Below are positions 48,024 through 55,303 of a DNA stretch of 55,303 nucleotides, in pieces. The stretch lies in NCBI GenBank assembly GCA_009731375.1, contig BJOX01000311.1, positions 570,660-625,962 of the forward strand, given 5' to 3'. Position numbers and translations under genes: made by a program. The DNA is from Paulinella micropora (Eukaryota; Cercozoa; Imbricatea; Euglyphida). The first letter of the stretch is position 1, and every line of letters starts with the position of its first letter. Under the pieces are notes generated by a model. The model made no database searches, had not been told where the DNA came from, and saw only the letters and a program-made list of their open reading frames with translations.

Positions 48024-49124
48024 ATGAAGTATTTATATAATCATCGTGATTACGACTTCACTAGTTGCTATGTGTGTGGATTAACTCTGTGTTTAGCGAA
48101 CCGACAGATTACAGCAATTGATGATACATTTGACCGATTTTATACTTATGAGTTTTGTTCTAATTATTGTTTTGAACTAGAAAAAAAAGAAAGAGCAATA
48201 TATAAGGATAAAGCATTAGGTGTGATAAAGGTGATGGACCATAAACATACAGGAAACACTGAAAGTGCAGGTGCGGAGGCGGAGTCTCTGCTGGATGAAG
48301 AAGAAATAAAGGAGCAACAAGCACTTGAAATTCATTACCAGAAAAGATTACCAACCGATAAATGGAATACTATATGGTCCGACAAACCTCTTAAACAAGT
48401 ATTTGTAGATTTGGCGGATATGTCTAAACTTAAAGACAAGAAAGGAAATAAAAACTATGCTTGGATGTTATTTTGGATTGACACTCACAGCCGATTTTTA
48501 ATCATTAAACCACTTAAAAATAAAACGGCGAAAGAAGTTTATATGGCTTTGAAATCAATATCATACACTCCCGAGAGCATTACTACTGATAGCGGGAGTG
48601 AATATAAAGGAATGGTAAAAGATTATTTCAGAGAGAATAATATTGACCATCGGACGGTTGAAGTTGGCGACCATCGGGCTCTTGCTATTGTGGATAGAGT
48701 TATTAGAACTATAAGGCGGTGGCTTGACATTCTATTTGAAACTAATGGTAATTTTGATTGGCTTACTTATATTGATGATATGGTGGATGCTTATAATATG
48801 CGACATCATAGAACAATTCAAGCTAGGCCGATTGATGTATTTAAGGGGGTAAATAAAAATAAACAACGAATTCAACGAGACCATTTAATAGAAGAATTTC
48901 AAAAGGGCGACAAGGTGCGCCGTGAGTTGAAAAGGAATTTATTTTCAAAAGGGGGCCGACAATACAGTAAGCAGATTTACACCGTAGTCGGAAGAAAGGG
49001 CTTCAAATTAATATTAAATTCGGATGAGCTAGTCAGTCCTAGGGAATTATTAAAGACTAAGTTCGACAAACCGGCCGACGAAGAAAAACAAATTAATGAA
49101 CAAGGTAAAGAAATAACAAAATAA
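48024..49124 (+). CDS. Polinton integrase (P2 copy), C-terminal tail lost to a stop
   Basis: 366 residues. The N-terminus has a cysteine cluster (CYVCGLTLC and FCSNYC, residues about 13-54), a zinc-binding-type domain. The rve core carries Asp in FVDLADMS, Asp in TTDSGSEYKG and, 34 residues later, Asp in AIVDRVIRTI, instead of the usual Glu. The C-terminal domain has FSKGGRQYSKQIYTVVGRKG and FKLIL. A TAA at 49122-49124 ends the frame, yet the sequence beyond stays homologous to the P1 tail (a basic stretch ending ILDL at 49220). About 33 residues are therefore missing. The core is intact, so it might retain activity. Confidence 0.88.
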   Translation: MKYLYNHRDYDFTSCYVCGLTLCLANRQITAIDDTFDRFYTYEFCSNYCFELEKKERAIYKDKALGVIKVMDHKHTGNTESAGAEAESLLDEEEIKEQQALEIHYQKRLPTDKWNTIWSDKPLKQVFVDLADMSKLKDKKGNKNYAWMLFWIDTHSRFLIIKPLKNKTAKEVYMALKSISYTPESITTDSGSEYKGMVKDYFRENNIDHRTVEVGDHRALAIVDRVIRTIRRWLDILFETNGNFDWLTYIDDMVDAYNMRHHRTIQARPIDVFKGVNKNKQRIQRDHLIEEFQKGDKVRRELKRNLFSKGGRQYSKQIYTVVGRKGFKLILNSDELVSPRELLKTKFDKPADEEKQINEQGKEITK

Positions 49125-49232
49125 AAGAAAACGAAGGAACAGTTAAAGAGAGAATACATTCAACCAGAGAACATAAGAACAAGCAAGAGAGAAAAGAAAG
49201 CAAAAGTAATACTAGATTTGTAAGAAAGATTT

Positions 49233-49814
49233 TTATTGAGCTCGACGAACGACGCGCCTCCGCCAATTTCCAGCCAGTGGCAAGATGAACATAATCGCAT
49301 TCATATTATCTTTGTATTTTTTGTTGATTGAAGTCAGCGATGGAAAGACAGACACTTTATCGTCATTGTCCCCGACCAAAAAATATTTCTGACTTGAAGG
49401 GTTCTTAACACCATCGTCTATGCTTACCGAGCGAAATAGAAAGCCAGCTTCCTTCTTGAACTCCTTCCCATCCTTACTCATCTTGACTTCTTTGTTTGAT
49501 TTAAGAAAACTTTCGTGTATCTTAACGACGAATTCTTCTTCTTCCTTATCCACTCTTACTTGTCTGATGTCGTCAATCCATCGTTCTCGGGCTGGTTCGG
49601 GGTTGGCGACAGCGGGGGCGACAGCAGGGGCGACGTCGGGGGCAGGGTCGTCTTGCTCTTCGTCGTCGCTCTCGTCTTCCAGCCGTGCTCCTTGAAGTGC
49701 CTTGACGACCTCCTCCATCTTCTCTTCCTGACTTGGGAGATTTTGATGGAATGAGGACAACACAGTCCAGTTTTGGTTTTGGTTGTCGGTTTTTTTAGCA
49801 ATTTCCTTTTTCAT
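49233..49814 (-). CDS. Unrecognised P2-specific acidic protein
   Basis: 193 residues, intact, start at 49814 (MKKEIAKKTDNQNQNWTVLS). An acidic, Ala/Pro-rich linker (DESDDEEQDD, APAVAPAVANPEP) separates an N-terminal helix from a C-terminal domain with EEEFVVKIHESFLKSNKEVK, KYFLVGDNDDKVSVFPSLTS and a basic end, RRRVVRRAQ. No family recognised. It lies between integrase and the right inverted repeat on the opposite strand, a slot filled by a GIY-YIG gene in P1, so these terminal regions are where the two elements exchange accessory genes. Confidence 0.6.
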   Translation of the reverse strand: MKKEIAKKTDNQNQNWTVLSSFHQNLPSQEEKMEEVVKALQGARLEDESDDEEQDDPAPDVAPAVAPAVANPEPARERWIDDIRQVRVDKEEEEFVVKIHESFLKSNKEVKMSKDGKEFKKEAGFLFRSVSIDDGVKNPSSQKYFLVGDNDDKVSVFPSLTSINKKYKDNMNAIMFILPLAGNWRRRVVRRAQ

Positions 49815-49990
49815 TTAGGGGGCAAATAGGCCCGACCTAATTATTGCGATTATTTTAACCGTGAATTGCGGTTAATTAATTTCATTAGCCAAAAGCAACA
49901 GTCAGCCATACTTTAATGGGCAATTTTCCTTCGGGCTTCCTTCTTTCCTTGTGGGTTAGGTCCGAAAAGAAAAAATAAAAAGAAGCAAAG

Positions 49991-50486
49991 ATGTCCAACG
50001 ATAGTATTAGTCTAATCTCCCGCTCTGCCCCAGAGACTGATGAAGATGTTGAAAGAAGAATAAAAAGAAGAAAAACGAGAAATGATTTGGAACTACAAGA
50101 GGGGCAAATAGAGAAATTAGTTGGCGAAAACAAAAACATCGATAAACAAATTCAGTCTCTTGTAAAAAAAGAAGACCAAGAATGAGTAAGAAATAAGAGC
50201 TCTACAAAAACGAGTAAAGAAAATAAAGCAAGCGAGAGAAGATGTTGATGCTGGGCAGGAAGGCAAAAAGCAATCAACATTCTTAATCGAGGAAATGACG
50301 AAATATAATAGTTGGATAAATAAAGGTTTGAATGTGAAGGCGGGAATAAATACAACCCAAAGCATTAATTATGTTTTATTATGTATAACTAATAAACGAA
50401 TGAGGCTTGACGATGCTATTTTATTTGTAAGAAAACAATTACAACCTCAAAAACAACTACAACAACAACCTATGAACACGGAATAA
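49991..50486 (+). pseudogene. Coiled-coil P2-specific protein, frameshifted
   Basis: It starts MSNDSISLISRSAPETDEDV and continues with a charged helix (RRIKRRKTRNDLELQEGQIE) to a TGA at 50183. The adjacent frame carries ALQKRVKKIKQAREDVDAGQ, FLIEEMTKYNSWINKGLNVK and a Gln-rich end (QPQKQLQQQPMNTE) to 50486. A single slip around 50170-50190 would join them into a protein of about 165 residues. No family recognised. It is the last gene before the right inverted repeat. Confidence 0.5.
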
Positions 50487-50635
50487 CCCCTTGGCAGGTA
50501 GGGTTCAAAAAAATGGCCTGTCTTTTATACTGTGTTTTTAAACACTAAAACTTCAAAATTACTTCAAAAGCCTTATTAACTTTTTGTTGTGGGGTAGGTC
50601 GCTGGATGAGAGTGGTGGTGTCTGCTACTAAGGTA

Positions 50636-50790
50636 AATTTTCGCTTATCTCCTTCGTCGCTATATGTCCTTTCTTGATTTCATCTTGATTTCTTAATTAT
50701 TTCTTGTTTGGTGATTTTTGGCTTGTAAGACCGCTTTTATGCTGGTATTTTGCTTTAAAAATACCTGCGGAAAAGCGGTAATCATCTTCT
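50636..50790 (-). repeat. Polinton 2 right terminal inverted repeat
   Basis: 155 bp that mirror 32342-32496 with one mismatch, ending ...GGTAATCATCTTCT. Confidence 0.95.
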
Positions 50791-50796
50791 GCCTGA
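50791..50796. repeat. Polinton 2 target site duplication, right copy
   Basis: The hexamer gcctga is identical to 32336-32341 and confirms the element boundaries. Confidence 0.92.
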
Positions 50797-50893
50797 TTTC
50801 TGGTCACGCAGTACAGTAAGTCTTCGCAAATAACTTAAATAAGAACCTCTGACCCCAGACTTTCAAGCTAATAACTTTTGGCCAGACCCGAGA

Positions 50894-50921
50894 TTTTTAA
50901 GCTAAGGACTTAGCTTAAAAA
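50894..50921. repeat. 28-bp perfect palindrome
   Basis: Two 13-base arms (5' arm TTTTTAAGCTAAG, 3' arm CTTAGCTTAAAAA) are separated by GA. It lies 104 bp outside Polinton 2 in non-coding DNA. It is AT-rich and could be a cruciform or the remnant of a fold-back element. Confidence 0.8.
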
Positions 50922-51109
50922 CCTGACCGGCCGGGTTATGCATACACGTAAATTTCGGTGAAAAAAAACCAATAAGAACTTATTCTCGGAGATGCCTCTC
51001 AACCACTAGAACCATTATAATGTCATCAAATCCATCCATAACTTTCTCCAGGAGATTCCGGTGCACAAGTCTAACTAGCTGTTGGAGGTGTTAGCGGCGG
51101 AGCCACCTA

Positions 51110-51440
51110 CATTCTAGCATTTATATCGATAACTTAGCTACCGTCTTAGGGGCAAATACCAATATCTTCTCACTGTCTCAAGGCGCCAGAGGCATTTGGA
51201 TGTCAAATTGGCTCACATTAATCATGAGGTGTCCGAGGGGAACATGAAGGTGTTTCACATTACATTCATGATGCGGAGAAATCGGCTGACATTAACACCA
51301 AACCAAAGTCCTGGCCACGGGCCCATTCAAAGAGAAGAGGGATGCAATTCGTAACAGTACGTTTGTCAAAGGTCGATGTCTCAAGACGGTGGATACCCGC
51401 TTCTTTGGGATGAAGCAGAAGTAGGACTTTCAAACTTGAA
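51110..51440 (+). pseudogene. Ty1/copia-like RNase H remnant
   Basis: Short frame pieces resemble the C-terminus of copia-type polyproteins. They include IYIDNLATVLGANTN, RHLDVKLAHINHEVSEGNMK (compare RHIDV..H.IR..V..G) and EKSADINTKP (compare ADILTKP). At least two frameshifts separate them. The sequence after 51440 may include the 3' LTR of this element, but I could not define it. This is debris flanking Polinton 2. Confidence 0.45.
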
Positions 51441-51444
51441 GTTT

Positions 51445-51930
51445 TATTAGGACCTCTGTTAGTTATTAATATTAGACTTAAAGGGGAGTAATGATACATC
51501 TATGTATCGTATTAAGTAATTCCAATTATTAATAGACAGTTCGGTCCGGTATTATTATTATAGGCATTAGTGATTATTGATATAGACAATAAAGGATATG
51601 ACTGGAAGTGTTATATTTGATTTTTGATTATTAAAGGGTAATCAGTTCACGCATTCTTGGGAACATACGAAGTGTCTGCTGTTGCTAGGTGACCTGTTAT
51701 TATTAGTATTATACTGTAATACTACTGGCCATGTCGGCGGCCCACAAGAGTAAGGCATTGTCTTTGTCTTGCTTTGCCCGCTGGTATTGGTGTTCAACGC
51801 AATAGTTGCTATCTATGAGGGTAGCTTCCTTAATCCGCATGCTATTGAACTAGACTCAATATCTTTCAAGCTTGCGACGCACCTACGCTTTCCCTCCGCC
51901 ACCCCATGACACCGACCCTCATTCATCTTA
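51445..51930. other. Non-coding flank, possible LTR debris
   Basis: AT-rich sequence with a purine run (AAAGGGGAG near 51480) after the copia-like remnant and several ATTATT tracts. No gene visible. Confidence 0.4.
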
Positions 51931-51936
51931 TCAATG

Positions 51937-53468
51937 TCAACGTCGTCCTCTGGCATTATTTCTAAAGTCTGTTCTCATCTTCCGGGGGTATGACCGGCTC
52001 GGGGAGGTTATCGCCTCCGGTTTGGCCATTAGTACTTTGTCTTTTGACCTTCCTGTCAAGAACTTCACCATCTTTGCTAAAGCCACCCCAGGTTCCTCTT
52101 CCTCAGAATCTTCACTATCACTATCCCCATCAGAGCCCTTTGCCGCCTCCCCCTCTCTTTCTTGCCTTCGTCCGGGCACTTGCTCAGTTTGTGCTTACCT
52201 CCTCACACCCGGCACTTCTTGGGGCACTTACCGGCTACATGTCCTTTTTCGAAACAGTTGTAACATTTGGGACCCTTGCTCTTGTCGCTCTTCTTACTCT
52301 TATCACCCTTAGGGTGTCCGCCTGCTTGCAGGTGGTCTTCTTGGCTTTGGCAGGGTCGTGTTCAAACTTGCACTTGTCTGCCCATCACTACCCCTGCTTA
52401 TCCCAAAGAAAACACACACCCCTCACCTTTCCCCCAACATGGAGGTAACGGCATGAGGCCCCGCGTGTGCACTTGCACTCTTTGCTAAAGATCCAGCACT
52501 CATCTTTCGACTTTCCTTTCCCTGTCTTCCGGGCAGCCAAACACTTTTCAGTTGAACTAGTCACTTTGGCCCCATCAAACTTCTTGTCCAATTCTAGGGC
52601 ACGTTCCTGCACAAACTTCCACCATATGGTAAAGTCCAATTTGAACTGCTTCCGGTTTAGTTCTGCCATCTCCACCCATACCTGCCATTCCTTCTTTACT
52701 CTAGAGTCAGACTGTTTGGGACCGACTAAGGCGTCCTTTACTATCTGTTGAAGCCAGTTATCGGTTGGTGCTTGGCCGTAGTCTGCCAACAAGTCTCTCT
52801 TAGCGTTCAGGTCAACGCACTGTCCGACGTACTGCTGCTTGCTAGTAAAGAGGAAGTCGTTCAGCTCCTTCACCTTATCCTGGACGTCGGCTGAGTCTGC
52901 TTTCTTATACCGGGCTTGCAACCTATCCCATAGAGCTTTTGGGTCTTGACCAAAGTTCAGACTTTCCTGATTGGCTAAGTCACACTAGGCTCTTGGCCTC
53001 ACCACCAAGCATGTCATAAATGATATTAAACACTTTTTCCTTTTGCTTGCTCATCTCTGCAAGTATGCTAGCGTCATATGCCATCACCTGTCATGTCAGT
53101 GCGCGAGCATGATCAGCACCCCCTAATGGGGTTTTGATCTTAGAGTGGTCAGTCTGTCCTCGGGCGGCCCCACTCTTGCCGTCGCCCTCTAAGTCTGAGC
53201 CCCCAGCTGACAGCCTAGGTTTGTCAGTGCTAGCATACCCACTAGAGTAGAGGTCGGGAGTGTCACGGTTTTCATCTCCTTCTTCCTTTCCTTCTTCAAG
53301 CTCAGCGGCTTCCTCTTCCTCCGGACTGCCGAACGGCTTATAAAGCTTGATTGGGGTTTTCTTTCCTTCATCTACCCTCATCGAAGTTTTGAGCAGACGG
53401 TTTTGTGTTGGGCATCCGCCACACACGTGTAGGTCCATTTGTTTGTCCTCAAAGTATTCCATTACCAA
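51937..53468 (-). pseudogene. Decayed gag-like gene with CCCH zinc fingers
   Basis: Three minus-strand pieces (53091-53468, 52388-52921, 51937-52179) read in order. The first is acidic (GSPEEEEAAELEEGKEEGDE). The second is helical and Trp-rich (VKKEWQVWVEMAELNRKQFK) and ends with a finger, CWIFSKECKCTRGASCRYLH. A second finger (CFLWDKQG...KCKFEH) spans in-frame stops near 52385. The third is Ser/Asp/Glu-rich. Such paired CCCH fingers fit a Gag of another LTR element; the intact Ty3 Gag in this window also uses a CCCH finger. Multiple stops make it dead. No pol or LTR could be assigned to it. Confidence 0.5.
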
Positions 53469-55004
53469 GTCATCGTCTAAGTCTGTCTACCTATTAAGCT
53501 CGGCCACTTCTTCCCACGCTAGAATAAAGGAAGGCACTTCCCTACCCCGTAGCAACCACCTAAACAGTCACTTAACCCTCCTAAGCAAGTGTCCAATGCA
53601 CTGCTTTACAGAGCACACAGTCTTACCACACCTCCCTCTCACTGTTAACCAAGTCACAGCAAAGGCACAAACAGCATGTGAGATGTTGTAACTATAGTCT
53701 AATGAGGGTGATACTAGGAGGCCCCTGGTATATCACCCCCCTAGGGACTGCGGTCCAAACCACAGAATGGATAAGACAGCAAAGCACAGATAAACACCAC
53801 AGACAGAGAGCAGACTAGCTATTCCCTCTCTGCCTACACCAGCACTAAAAAGGCAACCCTATAGCTACCTTGTAAAACTGTGCGATGCAACTGTTGTGTC
53901 CGTGGGTCCTTCTTCACAAGGAAAACCACGTTCAACACAAGCACGGTACACGGAACAAAACAGACACCTTTCAGATTGCGCCCCACACTACCAGCAACCT
54001 TAACATCTTTTAATGAGCAGCCACTGTCCGTCTTGTCCTTCTGCCCCCCCCACCTGAAGTTGCCATCCTGCTACACACAAGCAGAGCAGAGCGTAGGAAG
54101 TATCTACAGTGATCAGCTGTAGGCACGGCAATTCAAAATTCGCGCTTTCGGGGCCTGAAAGGGGTCACTCAGTCAAGGTAGACACCACACCACTTGAACG
54201 AAGGTCTTCGTCTGTGATCCGTTACACAGAAACGCTCCAAGGCCCATAACCCAATGGACAAAAACCTCCGCAATTGCTTCCCGTCTTAAACCTGCACTCG
54301 GGGCGTCTCCCTCCTACCGGCTTGCGATTTCCAAACTCGAAGAATTTAACAATACTAAAACAATTCCCGCCAGTCCAACTGCCGACTTCACAAAAGATGT
54401 ATCTTCCAGAAATTGATCAATGTAACGTACAGATATAGGTAAAAAGGGTAATCAGTGGTAAAAAGCTGGTGTAACCAGTACCAAGATAAGTACTATTATA
54501 CAATTGACTGTATTACTACTTGAACAACTAATAACAGAAACAACTACTACTAGCGGATAATGAAGTAATAGAGGACATATTAATAACTGAGGAGAAAGGA
54601 TCTAATTAATGCCCAATTGTTTGAGGTGGGTGCCTTCTGCCTGCCCACGAAATGATGTCGACTGCCTACTGCACGTCGATCCTTGCACTTTTCTGTTGAA
54701 GGCCTAATGCCTCTCTTTCCAGACTAAGTGCGACTGATTAAAGCTGCTGACAGTGGGCAGGCGCAGAGTTCATCAAGGCTCGATAACCTGTTAGAATACT
54801 AATATTAATATAATAATCTATGATAGCAACAACACTCAAATAGCAGTACTACAGCTTTAATAAGAAAAGGCGCCAACAGAACACGTTACGTAACTTGACT
54901 GGCCGGATCATAAGTAATGGCTCTACCGACACCGTTACTCCGAATCGGCCGGTCCTTAACTATTAATTAAGATTATAGTTCCAACAAATATGACTTGTAG
55001 GATA
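53469..55004. other. Non-coding flank upstream of the third LTR
   Basis: About 1.5 kb with no supportable gene. It may contain the leader and 5' LTR of the decayed gag element, since that gene is transcribed leftward from here, but I found no matching repeat. The last 200 bp before the LTR are AT-rich. Confidence 0.5.
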
Positions 55005-55241
55005 TGTAGGCATCACCCCCGGATAGCCGGTAAAAAGTACCTTTTCCTGGTGACAGGTACACCAGCTTGTTTTTCAGTATTATTTGTCCGGATTGGAGCT
55101 GATGCCATTTTATTCCTGGTCTGTTGCCGTTTTCCTTTTTGGCTTCACTGAGCTAATATAACGAGACATCATTCTCATCTTTTGAGGACTGTGTTTGGTT
55201 GTATTACCGACTTTTTACGAACTATCGTTGGGGGCATTACA
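55005..55241 (+). repeat. 5' LTR of a second Ty3-family copy
   Basis: 237 bp, the reverse complement of the LTRs at 1771 and 12159 with a few substitutions. It starts TGTAGGCATCACC and ends GGGGGCATTACA. It shares the shorter variable segment of the 12159 LTR rather than the longer A-run of the 1771 LTR. Confidence 0.95.
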
Positions 55242-55303
55242 TTTGGAGTCCACATCACTAGGGTGATTTCTTTCTGCTTTGCCACACAGGCAACAGAGTG
55301 AAT
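55005..55303 (+). mobile_element. Second Ty3-family retrotransposon, 5' end only
   Basis: After the LTR, the same primer-binding bases (TGGAGTCCACATCACTAG at 55244) and leader sequence follow as in the nested copy, up to the window end. So this is not a solo LTR but the beginning of another element, on the + strand and continuing outside. Confidence 0.85.

Larger units (their letters stand above)
32342..50790 (+). mobile_element. Polinton 2 (Maverick-type element)
   Basis: 18,449 bp with 155-bp inverted repeats that differ at one base and a perfect 6-bp duplication, gcctga. It holds the same colinear gene set as Polinton 1 but lies in the opposite orientation, so PolB is at its left end and integrase at its right. 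It differs from P1 in having another PolB lineage, no GIY-YIG genes, a DUF3223-like gene, and distinct proteins beside integrase. A 1.4-kb in-frame deletion removed part of MCP and most of the next gene. Stops or frameshifts affect most long genes, so this copy is not autonomous. Confidence 0.95.

Noticed and set aside
12784-49124. Stop codons in conserved Polinton genes as evidence of a variant genetic code (for example TAA/TAG read as Gln)
   Set aside because: The stops are a mixture of TAA, TAG and TGA, replace different residues (Gln, Ser, Phe, Glu), and occur together with many frameshifts. Gag and pol in the same window use all three as normal stops.
54121-55004. Possible 5' LTR of the decayed gag element
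   Set aside because: No matching repeat was found elsewhere in the window and no TG...CA boundary with a duplication could be defined.

Overview
The window is eukaryotic repeat DNA and consists almost entirely of nested mobile elements. I see no host gene, rRNA, tRNA or CRISPR array. Two related Polinton/Maverick-type DNA transposons (endogenous virus-like elements) lie in opposite orientation. Each has terminal inverted repeats (TIRs) starting with AG and a perfect 6-bp target duplication. A Ty3/gypsy-type LTR retrotransposon has inserted into the integrase gene of the first Polinton. The host cannot be named from the sequence. Its retrotransposons carry CCCH-type zinc fingers in Gag, and no introns are visible in the element genes.

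Layout. 1-466: an AT/AG microsatellite and a decayed LINE-like reverse transcriptase fragment. 467-32076: Polinton 1 (P1; TSD tgcgta), about 21 kb once the 10.6-kb retrotransposon (1771-12395, 4-bp TSD tatt) is discounted. 32083-32341: a short spacer containing a run of ten N. 32342-50790: Polinton 2 (P2; TSD gcctga), 18.4 kb, in the opposite orientation. 50797-55004: decayed copia-like and gag-like retroelement debris. 55005-55303: the 5' LTR and primer-binding region of a second copy of the Ty3 family, on the + strand and running out of the window.

Both Polintons share a colinear virion module: integrase; a small charged protein; a large tail-fibre-like protein with an S74 auto-chaperone; a small membrane protein; a Cys-rich secreted-type small protein; a 120-residue conserved protein; a packaging ATPase; a basic core-like protein; a coiled-coil protein joined to an adenovirus-type cysteine protease; penton; major capsid protein (MCP); a small GKYKGK protein; lipase; and a protein-primed family B DNA polymerase (PolB). 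Together these would make, package and integrate a linear dsDNA genome. The two elements differ in PolB lineage, fibre receptor-binding module, terminal genes and GIY-YIG insertions. Most long Polinton genes are broken by single-base frameshifts or stops, whereas the 5.8-kb pol and 2.5-kb gag ORFs nested inside P1 are open. This suggests real decay of the Polintons rather than uniformly poor sequence. P1 also carries a dispersed family of short GC-rich hairpins that P2 lacks.
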